64,000 nt of DNA, from assembly GCA_965215445.1 (NCBI GenBank), contig CBDCDT010000002.1, forward strand, positions 1 to 64,000, read 5' to 3'. Position 1 is the first letter of the stretch. Each line of letters begins with the position of its first letter. Made by a program: the position numbers and the translations under genes. The notes under the pieces were generated by a model. That model searched no databases, was not told the origin of the DNA, and worked only from the letters and a program-made list of their open reading frames with translations. Below are positions 32,143-40,702 of this stretch, piece by piece. Origin of the DNA: CBDBLK01 sp965215445 (GTDB lineage Bacteria > Bdellovibrionota > Bacteriovoracia > Bacteriovoracales > Bacteriovoracaceae).

Positions 32143-33380
32143 AGACACCCGGCCGGAATTTGGATGATATTCTCAGCAATTAAAGAAGGGGCCTCGCAGT
32201 TATTGACGACGATGCCGTAGGGAAGTTCGAGCCTTTCGAGAAAGTGTTTCATGGCCGCAAGCTGTTTTATCGTAGTGTATGAACGGTATTTTATCTCGAC
32301 AGGCAACAGGCCAAAAGACCCTTCGAGAAGCAGGTCGATTTCTGCCCCGGCCTTGGTGCGGAAGTGGTAGGCGGCGACGTTTCGCGCTTTGGTCACTTGT
32401 GCGCCCCTAATAAGTTCTTCGATGACAAACGACTCGAAAACATTTCCCAGTCTCGGATAGGTGTCGAGTTCCTGCAAAGAAAAAATGTTTTGCAAAAAGA
32501 GTAAAAGTCCCGAATCCCGAAAATGACCTTTGGGCGAAGACAGAGTGGTTTTGATTTTGCTGGTTTTGAAGGCGGGCAGTTCCCTCCAGACAAACGTCCC
32601 GGAGATAATTTGCAGGTAATCCCGAACGGATTTTTCCGACGTCTCGGCGGAACGGGCAATTTCGGCCTTGTTGATGATGGTTCCCGAAACGCTTGAGAGC
32701 ATCTTGATGACTCTTTGGTATTTGAGCAGATCTATCCCTGGAAATAGCGCCCGCATATCCCGGTCTATATAGGTCTTGAAATAATTTTCCATCCAGTCGA
32801 GATGAAAATCCTTGCGGTTTTTTAACAGGGGTTCTGGATACCCCCCCTTGAGAAGGTAGTGTTTGACTTCGGGGAAAGTCCTCGAAGGCCGCAATTTCTT
32901 GAGTTTTAAAAGATCGCTTTTGGACAATTTCTTTTCAAAAATATTGTAAAGCGAAGGCATTTTTTCTGCCTTCAATTCATTCATTTTCAGAGTAGACAAT
33001 TCTACAATCGCCACCCTTCCGGCCAGGGACTCGCTGATATTTTTGGCCAATTCAAAACTCGAAGAACCAGTCAGGATAAAGCGTCCATTTTTATCTCGCG
33101 CCTCATCGACCACAGACCTTAAAACGGGAAAAATAGCGGCACAATTTTGGGCCTCGTCGATAGTGATGCGGTCGTGGTTTTCCCGGAAAAAGAGTTCGGG
33201 GTCACCGCTTATGCGTTCAAAATGGGAGGGTTTTTCCAAATCAAAATATTTGCGGCCCTTGCCCAGTTTTTTGGCCAGAGTGCTTTTTCCACACTGCCGA
33301 ACCCCTAGAATGGCGACTACGGGAAAGTTTTTGAGCAAATAGCTGATTTTGTGCTCAATATTACGCCTAACAGCATCCAT
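32139..33380 (-). CDS. AAA_14 / DUF4143 family ATPase
   Basis: 413 residues. The N-terminal AAA_14 domain has Walker A GVRQCGKST (about 26-34), Walker B ITIDEAQ and the sensor-like LTGSSSFEL. The C-terminal DUF4143 domain shows SVSGTIINKAEIARS (winged-helix) and RTKAGAEIDLLLE, a PD-(D/E)XK-like motif ending in VEIKYRS. Such proteins are common accessory genes of unknown function, often in variable regions. It is the only minus-strand gene within the purine region and shares its stop with purQ. Divergent to the metallopeptidase gene at 33458. Confidence 0.9.
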   Translation of the reverse strand: MDAVRRNIEHKISYLLKNFPVVAILGVRQCGKSTLAKKLGKGRKYFDLEKPSHFERISGDPELFFRENHDRITIDEAQNCAAIFPVLRSVVDEARDKNGRFILTGSSSFELAKNISESLAGRVAIVELSTLKMNELKAEKMPSLYNIFEKKLSKSDLLKLKKLRPSRTFPEVKHYLLKGGYPEPLLKNRKDFHLDWMENYFKTYIDRDMRALFPGIDLLKYQRVIKMLSSVSGTIINKAEIARSAETSEKSVRDYLQIISGTFVWRELPAFKTSKIKTTLSSPKGHFRDSGLLLFLQNIFSLQELDTYPRLGNVFESFVIEELIRGAQVTKARNVAAYHFRTKAGAEIDLLLEGSFGLLPVEIKYRSYTTIKQLAAMKHFLERLELPYGIVVNNCEAPSLIAENIIQIPAGCL

Positions 33381-33457
33381 ATTCGTAGGATACGGTCGAA
33401 ATTGGATGGTGTCAATCCCAACTATCCATTCCGGTATTTTGATTTAAAATGGCGGCC

Positions 33458-34576
33458 ATGAGAATGGCCGTTTTTATCATTTGCCTCGCCTTTACCTCCA
33501 GCGCCCACAGTAGCAAGTGCCAAAACCTTGTCCGCAAAATCCTCCCTCCTGTAAAATTAACTCTCGAGATAGTAGCTGCCATACCCTTAGTCTCTCATAT
33601 AATGGGGCGACTGATGCTGATGCCCCAACGAGAACTTGCCAGACGACCTGGAATCGAAGTCGTCGGGTCACTGATAAGTTCAAAGAAAACCGGAGAACAG
33701 ATCGCCCAGAACCTGGAAGACTTCGACCGTGCCATGGATGCTCTAGGCCTTCAAAAACCCACGCTGACAAAAGTCGTTGTCTCCGACAAAACACTTCTTC
33801 CCAATTTATTAGGCCCTGCCCACCTTGTGGACAATCCTTCCAATTTATGGCGCAAGAGCGAGGCGTATAACATCATTCTCATGCAACCTTTATTCTATTA
33901 TCGTCAAACCGTGACAAACCCTCTGACCCTTTTCCACGAAAGAACCCACTCCATTTTAAAAGGAATGTACCATAAAGACTCATTCACTTCAAATCAATCC
34001 ATCCAAGAGGGATTGGCAGATTTTTTGCCCGCCCATTACACGGGAAACCCCAAGCTAAATTTCTCAATAAATACTAATCGAAACGTAGACGAAGCACCCA
34101 CTCTACCGCTATCCACCTCGGGCGGCATACACACGATAGGAAGAGCATTTTCTTACACCCTGTGGAAACTGCGAGAACGCATGGGCAAAGAAAAAATAAA
34201 CGCCCTCTTAAAATCCTTTATCGACGGTCTCAATCAATACTATGAAAATTTCGAGAAACAATACAGCTACGGGGAAACTGAGAAATACCTCGAAAGAGTA
34301 CATAGTCCTCAATACGAATACTTTATGGCGGTACTAAAAAAAACGCTGCAAGAAAAGAACAAGGCACAAGAAGAGGACGAATTCGTCGGCCAAATTGCCT
34401 CTGAACTCGGACTGGACATTACTGTCATAGACGACATTGCCGCATCAATCACCAAGAACGACAAAAATTTCTCTAATACTTCCACTAACAAAAGGGCCAC
34501 CCTTCCCCTCCTTTATTTTCTTGGCACAGCGGCCATGGCCATTGAGGGATATTTGTTGTACGCTTTTTTCTTCTAA
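33458..34576 (+). CDS. Secreted or membrane-anchored zinc metallopeptidase (HExxH)
   Basis: About 372 residues. ATGs at 33449, 33458 and 33464 are possible; 33458 is preferred because TAAAAT ends seven bases before it. A signal peptide (MAVFIICLAFTSSAHS) leads an exported protein; HERTH (H160, E161, H164) matches HExxH, and E184 in IQEGLADF is a good third ligand, giving a gluzincin-like H-E-H-E arrangement. A C-terminal hydrophobic segment (PLLYFLGTAAMAIEGYLLYAFFF, slightly over 20 residues) may anchor it. No named family. Genes downstream in the same direction include the SUMF1-domain gene. Confidence 0.75.
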   Translation: MRMAVFIICLAFTSSAHSSKCQNLVRKILPPVKLTLEIVAAIPLVSHIMGRLMLMPQRELARRPGIEVVGSLISSKKTGEQIAQNLEDFDRAMDALGLQKPTLTKVVVSDKTLLPNLLGPAHLVDNPSNLWRKSEAYNIILMQPLFYYRQTVTNPLTLFHERTHSILKGMYHKDSFTSNQSIQEGLADFLPAHYTGNPKLNFSINTNRNVDEAPTLPLSTSGGIHTIGRAFSYTLWKLRERMGKEKINALLKSFIDGLNQYYENFEKQYSYGETEKYLERVHSPQYEYFMAVLKKTLQEKNKAQEEDEFVGQIASELGLDITVIDDIAASITKNDKNFSNTSTNKRATLPLLYFLGTAAMAIEGYLLYAFFF

Positions 34577-34597
34577 GTAACTTCGAGGAGGCAGACC

Positions 34598-35422
34598 ATG
34601 GATAAAAAAATTTTTCTCTCTTTCTTTTTACTGATAGGGCCAAACGCAAAAGCAGCAGAAAACTCCCCAATGTCTTTTGAGAAAATCGAGGTCAAAAGAT
34701 TTCGCATGGGAAGTCCCGCCCTGGAAAAAGACAGAAGGGGCGATGAGGCCCAAGTCAGCGTCACCATTTCGCGAGACTTTGAAATGATGAGTACGGAAGT
34801 CACCCAACGGCAATGGTACGAAGTGATGAAGGAAAATCCGTCGCGTTTTAAAACGGCAAAGAATTGCAGCAATCACCTTCAAATAAAAGGAGTTGATTTG
34901 TGCCCGAATCACCCGGTGGAAAATATTTCGTGGTATCAGGCCCAATTCTATATCCGCAGACTCAATATGGCCGGGCAAAAAACTGGTTGCCGGGGAAGGC
35001 CTGATGGCCCCAAGGGGTGCTTGCGTTTGCCCACGGAAGCGGAGTGGGAATACGCCGCTCGGGGGGGAATGGCGACGGCGTACCCCACGGGAGACAACTC
35101 GGCGAGTTTAAAGGATTACGCCTGGTATGAGGAAAATGCGGGCAAGCAAACTCATCCGGTGGGTACAAAAAAAGCAAACGCTTACGGACTCCACGATATG
35201 CAAGGTAACGTGTGGGAGTGGGTGCAAGATCGCCACTCGTGGAATTTACCAGGAGGAACTGATCCCTTGCATACACACTATAAATTTTCCTATCAAAACT
35301 ACATTCACATTATCCGAGGCGGTGCCTGGTACAATACAGGAGAGCGTCTACGATTCGCTCATCGCAGTAACATGGAGGGAAACGGCGCAAATGTTGGTCT
35401 GCGCCTGGTGAGAAACTTATGA
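34598..35422 (+). CDS. Secreted SUMF1 / formylglycine-generating-enzyme-like domain protein
   Basis: 274 residues with SD GAGGAGG. A signal peptide (KKIFLSFFLLIGPNAKA) is followed by a complete FGE-sulfatase (SUMF1) domain: MGSP, MMSTEVTQRQWYEVM, HPVENISWYQAQFY, RLPTEAEWEYAARGG, AYGLHDMQGNVWEWVQD and IRGGAWYN. The two catalytic cysteines of true FGE, expected near the RGG...R stretch, are absent, so it is a binding or structural member rather than a formylglycine enzyme. Preceded by an exported protease; overlaps purH by four bases. Confidence 0.88.
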   Translation: MDKKIFLSFFLLIGPNAKAAENSPMSFEKIEVKRFRMGSPALEKDRRGDEAQVSVTISRDFEMMSTEVTQRQWYEVMKENPSRFKTAKNCSNHLQIKGVDLCPNHPVENISWYQAQFYIRRLNMAGQKTGCRGRPDGPKGCLRLPTEAEWEYAARGGMATAYPTGDNSASLKDYAWYEENAGKQTHPVGTKKANAYGLHDMQGNVWEWVQDRHSWNLPGGTDPLHTHYKFSYQNYIHIIRGGAWYNTGERLRFAHRSNMEGNGANVGLRLVRNL

Positions 35423-36966
35423 CAACTCCCCCACTCCAAATAAAACGCGCACTTTTGAGTACCTACGACAAAAGCGGGCTTGATGAACTTGGAAAAACTT
35501 TGGCATCCGCCAACGTGGAGTTGATCGCCAGCGGCGGCACCGCCACTTGCCTGCAAGAGGCGGGACTTTCCGTCACTCCTCTGGAAAATGTGAGCGGCAA
35601 CCCCGAGGCCTTTGCCGGCAGAGTGAAAACCTTGAGTTTCAACGTGGCCGCCAGCTTGCTCTTTCGCCGGGACTCTGCCGAAGATTTGCGAGAGGCAGAG
35701 CAGTTGGAGCTTTCCCCCATCGACTTGGTGGTGTGCAATTTTTATCCCTTTGGTCAGGCCGCCGAGCGCGGGGCGGATTGGGCCGAGCTTATTGAGTTCA
35801 TCGACATCGGAGGGCCAACCCTGCTGCGAGCGGCGGCCAAAAACTGCCAAGCGGTCAGTGTGCTGTGCGACCCTTCCCAATACGCCGAATTTCAAAAACT
35901 TTTCGCTCAAAGGGAGGGACACATTGAAGAATCGACCCGCCGATTATGGGCCGCGCACGCTTTTTGTTACAGTGCCGATTACGAGGCCGGCATCAACCGC
36001 GAGCTTTCAAAGCGAATGGATATTCCCCCCGGCAGACCTCTGCGCTACGGAGAAAACCCCCACCAGCGCGCCTGGGTAGTGATCGAGACGGGAAATGCGA
36101 CGGGTCTGGCGAACACGACTCCCCTACAAGGCAAGGCCTTGAGTTATAACAATCTTTTGGATGCCGATGCGGCCCTCGCTTGCGTGAGTGACCTCGACCA
36201 TCTCGGGAAACGGGAGGCCGCCGTGGTGGTTAAACACGGCAATCCCTGCGGCATGGCCCTGGCGGCCCAACCTTTGGAGGCCCTCAAAGCGGCCTGGGCG
36301 GGTGATCCCATCTCGGCCTTCGGCTCTATCATCGCACTCAATTTCACTGTGGACGAAGCGCTGGCCATCTGGTTTTTAGAACGCTTTGTGGAAGTCATTT
36401 TGGCCCCCGAATTTACCCCCGCCGCACGCAAACTTTTCAAGGCAAAAAAGAACCTGCGCTTATTGGAACAAAGGCCTTGTCTTCATTCCCGTTTGTCGGC
36501 GAGAAGTATCTACGGCGGGCAACTGATTCAGGAAGAAGATACCGCCCCCGACGAAGAACTCAACTGGGTCACCGAGCAACGGCCCTTTGAAGGCCCCGCT
36601 CCCCTGCTCTTTCGCTTTGGATTGGTGGCCGCCAAGCACTTGAAAAGTAACGCCATCGCCTTGATCGCACCAAACGAATCCGACATACGGTTAATTGGAG
36701 CGGGCATGGGCAACCCCAATCGCCTGGAAAGTATCGAACAGGCGGCCCTCAAAGCACAGCAAAACGGATGGCGGGACTTGAAAAATGCGGTTTTGGTCAG
36801 CGACGCCTTTTTTCCCTTTCAAGACAGCGTTGAGCGCGCCCACCATTACGGCATTGATAAGATCGTTCAACCGGGTGGGGGAAAACGCGAGAGCGAAGTT
36901 ATCAATTGTTGCGACCAACTAGGTCTGGCCATGGCGCTGACCGGGCGGCGGCATTTCCGCCACTGA
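35419..36966 (+). CDS. purH: Bifunctional AICAR transformylase / IMP cyclohydrolase
   Basis: 515 residues, standard length. Last two steps to IMP. N-terminal cyclohydrolase (MGS-like) domain: ALLSTYDKSGLDELG, ASGGTATCL, GRVKTLSFNVAASLL, CNFYPF; C-terminal transformylase: RYGENPHQRA, VVKHGNPCGMA, DPISAFGSIIA and the end motif VQPGGGKRESEVI. The family normally reads VKTLHPK; here it is VKTLSFN, an unusual change next to the active site. The start ATG overlaps the SUMF1 stop, so purH is translationally coupled to a non-purine gene. Confidence 0.93.
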   Translation: MTTPPLQIKRALLSTYDKSGLDELGKTLASANVELIASGGTATCLQEAGLSVTPLENVSGNPEAFAGRVKTLSFNVAASLLFRRDSAEDLREAEQLELSPIDLVVCNFYPFGQAAERGADWAELIEFIDIGGPTLLRAAAKNCQAVSVLCDPSQYAEFQKLFAQREGHIEESTRRLWAAHAFCYSADYEAGINRELSKRMDIPPGRPLRYGENPHQRAWVVIETGNATGLANTTPLQGKALSYNNLLDADAALACVSDLDHLGKREAAVVVKHGNPCGMALAAQPLEALKAAWAGDPISAFGSIIALNFTVDEALAIWFLERFVEVILAPEFTPAARKLFKAKKNLRLLEQRPCLHSRLSARSIYGGQLIQEEDTAPDEELNWVTEQRPFEGPAPLLFRFGLVAAKHLKSNAIALIAPNESDIRLIGAGMGNPNRLESIEQAALKAQQNGWRDLKNAVLVSDAFFPFQDSVERAHHYGIDKIVQPGGGKRESEVINCCDQLGLAMALTGRRHFRH

Positions 36967-36975
36967 GAAAAAACG

Positions 36976-38097
36976 ATGAACCATGATGAAAGCAAAAGCA
37001 AGGTAAGTGCTCACAATTTGGGCCAGGTTGGGGGGAAGCAAGATGGAGCGACTGAGGCGTGCTCCCTGCACGTCGCAAGGAGCGACAGTGTAGCTGACTC
37101 CCAAGATGGCGTGAAGTGTGAGCAGTTACCGATGAACTATAAGGAAGCGGGTGTTGACATTGCCGCCGGAGAGGCGCTGGTCAAAAAAATCAAGCACAAA
37201 GTGGGGGCCACTTACGGGCCACGGGTCAAATCGGGAGTGGGAGGGTTTGCCTGTTTGTACCAATGCGCAGATCGCTTGCTGGCGGCCGGAACCGACGGAG
37301 TGGGCAGCAAAGTTTTGCTGGCCCAGTCTTTAAACCAACACTCCACTATCGGCATCGACCTGGTAGCGATGTGTGTGAACGACATTTTATGTGTGGGGGC
37401 AAGGCCGCTTTTTTTTATGGATTACCTGGCGGTGGGCAAACTCGAACTCTCCATTGCCGAAAAAATTGTCGAGGGCATAACCCGCGGCTGTCACCTCTCT
37501 GGGGCCGCCCTGATTGGAGGGGAAACGGCGGAAATGCCCGATCTCTACCAACCGGGAAAATACGACCTGGCCGGCTTTGCCGTGGGCGAAGTCGCCCCCG
37601 AAGACGTCCTCGATGGAAACCGCATCCGTGAAGGCGACACTCTGATAGGCCTTGCCAGTTCGGGTTTTCACTCCAACGGGTACACCCTCATTCGCAAATT
37701 AATGGGCAAAGATGAAACGCTTGCGCGCGAACTTCTAACCCCCACTACCATCTACTGGAAAGCTCTGCGCGAACTTTTATCCGGCAAGCTCTTGCACGCT
37801 CTCGCCCACATCACCGGAGGGGGATGGCAAAATATTGCGCGCGCAAATCCCCGCTTCGATTACGTCATAGAAAATGATGAACACTGGCGCGCGGCCCCCG
37901 AATGTATGCAATTTCTTTGCAAAAAAAGCAAGCTCCCCCGCGAAGAACTCTACCACACTTTTAACATGGGCATCGGCATGGTGCTGGCCACACCTGCCCC
38001 CGAAGAAGTTTTGCAACACCTCCACGCCCAGGACATGCCGGCCTATGACTTGGGAACAGTAAAAACTGGAACGGGGCGGGTTGTGCTTGATTTTTAA
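36976..38097 (+). CDS. purM: AIR synthetase with repeat-encoded N-terminus
   Basis: Up to 373 residues. It closes the imidazole ring of FGAM to AIR. The enzyme proper begins near NYKEAGVDIAAGEAL (residue 53; ATG at 37132) and has GTDGVGSK, GIDLVAMCVNDIL, GGETAEMPDLY and LASSGFHSNGY. Residues ~10-49 come from the 119-bp repeat shared with purF. Two readings fit: translation from 36976 gives a repeat-bearing N-terminus, or it starts at 37132 and the repeat is untranslated leader. Neither start has a clear SD. The repeat keeps the open frame, favouring the first slightly. Confidence 0.9.
   Translation: MNHDESKSKVSAHNLGQVGGKQDGATEACSLHVARSDSVADSQDGVKCEQLPMNYKEAGVDIAAGEALVKKIKHKVGATYGPRVKSGVGGFACLYQCADRLLAAGTDGVGSKVLLAQSLNQHSTIGIDLVAMCVNDILCVGARPLFFMDYLAVGKLELSIAEKIVEGITRGCHLSGAALIGGETAEMPDLYQPGKYDLAGFAVGEVAPEDVLDGNRIREGDTLIGLASSGFHSNGYTLIRKLMGKDETLARELLTPTTIYWKALRELLSGKLLHALAHITGGGWQNIARANPRFDYVIENDEHWRAAPECMQFLCKKSKLPREELYHTFNMGIGMVLATPAPEEVLQHLHAQDMPAYDLGTVKTGTGRVVLDF
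37004..37122 (+). repeat. 119-bp palindromic protein-coding repeat, copy 2 (start of purM)
   Basis: Matches the purF copy at 111 of 119 positions, same orientation, same phase relative to the reading frame. The internal hairpin lies at 37066-37093; the change to GTGTAG in its right arm keeps pairing as G-U. Encodes SAHNLGQVGG...VKCE. Confidence 0.85.
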
Positions 38098-38209
38098 TCT
38101 CCTTGTAAAAGTTAAGACTTAAAATAAAGCTAGATTAGTTCTAGTAAATTTGAACTTTTATTTAGTTAAAAAACTTGATGCTTTCTTTAATCTTTAATTT
38201 AAATTTGAT

Positions 38210-38635
38210 TTAGGAAGAACACGAAGGCCTTTTTTGCAACTCTTCTATCACCGAAGAAAGATTCCTGAATGTTATAACTGTAGGAAGTGCAGCACTGATA
38301 GCAACCATACATGCTGTTGTGTGCCCTAATTGACTTCCAGGTCCGAGGCCTGGTTCCCTTTGAGGACACATCCGCTCTTTGTTGTCTATCATTACTTCCT
38401 CGGTTTTTCTTAAAATTTCCTTTTGTATTAACAATGTATCCAATACGCCACTCTTGACACATCGACCCATATCGTCAAGAAATTGATTAATTTCACTTTT
38501 TGTAATTAAAACTCCATTGTTTTGAGCATTAGCAGGCCCTCTTGAACCAGGTACCATAGCGTGAGAGTTTGATCCATTAAATAAGATCAGAGAAAAAAAT
38601 AATGCTAAGATTGTGCGAGTAAAGTTTAATTTCAT
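38210..38635 (-). CDS. Secreted hypothetical protein, 141 aa
   Basis: No family recognised. Signal peptide at residues 1-~25 (FTRTILALFFSLILFNGSNSHA). The mature part has four cysteines (RCVKSG, RMCPQ, TACMV, PSCSS) that could form two disulfides, and a hydrophobic stretch (CMVAISAALPTVITF). AT-richer than its neighbours. The stretch 38636-38886 upstream contains only AT-rich promoter-like sequence. Convergent with purM. Function unknown. Confidence 0.7.
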   Translation of the reverse strand: MKLNFTRTILALFFSLILFNGSNSHAMVPGSRGPANAQNNGVLITKSEINQFLDDMGRCVKSGVLDTLLIQKEILRKTEEVMIDNKERMCPQREPGLGPGSQLGHTTACMVAISAALPTVITFRNLSSVIEELQKRPSCSS

Positions 38636-38886
38636 GTCAACACCCTTTTGTTAATTAGTCGTTAATTAATCATAGTATAAATTATAAACTTGAATAAAGA
38701 AACCTACAACACTGTGCAATTTTTGAGTCTGTTGGCCCAAATATAAAAAGTGCTGCCTAATTTTTACCAATAAAAAGACTTTTGAAATTATGCGATGTCT
38801 AAAATTTGACGACCTATGGTTTCTTTTTTTATGAGTATGAGTTGTCTTATACCTCCTCAACCTATCAATTGACCACCAAACACTCA

Positions 38887-40689
38887 TTACACCTTGTCGA
38901 GTTCCTCATCAAAGCGCTTTTTGAGGGCCTCATATTTTTCGGTGGACTCCTCCAACGCCGAAAAGGATGCTTCTATCTTCTTGTGTATCTGACCTATTTC
39001 TTTCGCTATGGTTCCGAGAGTGTCTTCGGAGGTGAGCTTTGGAATTTTTTCCTCCAATGCCTTTTCCAAGCGAATAATTTCTTCTTCGTATTGTTGTATT
39101 TTTGCTTTAAGGGGAGTGCAGCGCAGACTTCTCTCCTTGATGATACTGCTCCTCTTTTTTTTCTGATCCTTTCTGGACACCTTTTTTTTCGATACTTTTA
39201 TGGCCCCTTCCTCTTCGTCCCACCCGATTTTTTCAAGGAAATCATCATAATTTCCCAAAAAAAACTCGGCCCCTCCCTGGTGGAAAATGATGAGACGATT
39301 GCATAACTCCCTCAACAGGAGTTCGTTGTGGGTAACGAGCAGGCACGCACCGGGAAAGTTTTTAATCTCTTCCTTTAAAGATTCGACGGATTCTATATCC
39401 AAGTGGTTCGTCGGCTCGTCGAGAAGCAACAAGTTGCAGGGCCGGGCCAACACCTTTCCCAGCATCACCCTTGCCCTCTCGCCTCCCGAGAGAACCTCGA
39501 TCTTCTTTTTGCCATCGTCCCCAGAAAACATCATGCTACCCGCAATTTTGCCTACTTCGGTAAACGAAAGCCCATCGTTGCTCTCCTGAATTTCCTGGAC
39601 GACTGTATTGTGCCCGTAGAGCCTATCAATGTTCATCTGGCCAAAGTGACCGAATCTGACTTCTGGATGGTATTTGACGAATCCCGAGGTATGCTTCAAT
39701 TCACCAGTTAGGGCGTTGAGAAGAGTCGATTTTCCCTTGCCATTTTTTCCAACTATGCCAATGCGGTCATTTTTTCTGATGAAAAAATTCAAACCAGAAA
39801 AAAGGGGTTCGTCGTAACCAAAGGACAAATCCTCTATCTCTCCCAGGGTTTTTGCCGGGCACTCTTTATAGCGAAAAGAAAAGTCAAACGTCCCCTCCTC
39901 TGAAAGCTTGTCCATTATCTCCATTTTTTCTACTTGTTTGAGTTTCGACTGTGCCTGACTTGCCCTCCTGGCCTTGGAACGAAACCTTCTGATATTTTCC
40001 ATCATATCCTTTTTTTTCTTCTCCTGATTGACTCTGGTTTTCTCGTAAATATCTTCCTCTTCTTTTATTTTGGCGTAATATTTTTCCGTCCCTCCCCGTA
40101 TCTTTTTACATGTTCCCCGTAGAATACCCGCCGTGTGGGTCGTCACACCGTCCATGAAATCACGGTCGTGCGTAACGAGCATCATCTCACCTGGAAAAGA
40201 CCTCAAAAAAATCTTGAGCCACCTAACGGAGACGACGTCCAGGTAGTTGGTAGGCTCATCGAGAAGCAAGAGGTTGGGTTTGTTGAGAAGAGATTTGCAG
40301 AGATTGATCCTAACTTGATAACCCCCACTAAAACTTTCAGGATTGCGTTGAAAATCATCCTCGGAAAATCCAAGCCCCATAAGTATTCTTTCCGCCTTGT
40401 AAAAATCAAATTGCTCATCTCCCCGCAAGACTTGTGTACACTCTTCCAAGAGCGTTTTTTTGGTAAAGGCAATATGCTGGGACAGGCCTTCTATTTTATA
40501 GCCCCCGGGAGCGACAATTTCACCTGAATCGGCCCTTTCCTGGCCAAGGATAATTTTAAAGAGTGTTGATTTTCCCGAACCGTTTCTTCCGACTAGGCCG
40601 ACCCTTTCCCCTGCATCCAAAGAAAAGGTTACTCCATTAAATAAATTTTTTGCCCCAAAACTCTTTGAAAGGCCGTTTATTTGGATCAT
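38887..40689 (-). CDS. ABC-F family ATPase (Uup/Ettp-like)
   Basis: 600 residues, no membrane helices, two ABC domains in one chain. First: Walker A GRNGSGKST (34-42), degenerate signature FSGGYQVRI, LLLDEPTNYLD. Then a charged linker helix pair typical of ABC-F, then second: GKNGKGKST, signature LSGGERARV, LLLDEPTNHLD. A C-terminal coiled coil (~70 residues with Lys/Glu runs) resembles Uup. ABC-F proteins act on ribosomes or branched DNA rather than transport. It follows dnaB after 13 bases on the same strand. Distinct subfamily not assignable by eye. Confidence 0.92.
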   Translation of the reverse strand: MIQINGLSKSFGAKNLFNGVTFSLDAGERVGLVGRNGSGKSTLFKIILGQERADSGEIVAPGGYKIEGLSQHIAFTKKTLLEECTQVLRGDEQFDFYKAERILMGLGFSEDDFQRNPESFSGGYQVRINLCKSLLNKPNLLLLDEPTNYLDVVSVRWLKIFLRSFPGEMMLVTHDRDFMDGVTTHTAGILRGTCKKIRGGTEKYYAKIKEEEDIYEKTRVNQEKKKKDMMENIRRFRSKARRASQAQSKLKQVEKMEIMDKLSEEGTFDFSFRYKECPAKTLGEIEDLSFGYDEPLFSGLNFFIRKNDRIGIVGKNGKGKSTLLNALTGELKHTSGFVKYHPEVRFGHFGQMNIDRLYGHNTVVQEIQESNDGLSFTEVGKIAGSMMFSGDDGKKKIEVLSGGERARVMLGKVLARPCNLLLLDEPTNHLDIESVESLKEEIKNFPGACLLVTHNELLLRELCNRLIIFHQGGAEFFLGNYDDFLEKIGWDEEEGAIKVSKKKVSRKDQKKKRSSIIKERSLRCTPLKAKIQQYEEEIIRLEKALEEKIPKLTSEDTLGTIAKEIGQIHKKIEASFSALEESTEKYEALKKRFDEELDKV

Positions 40690-40702
40690 TTATAATGACC
40701 CT

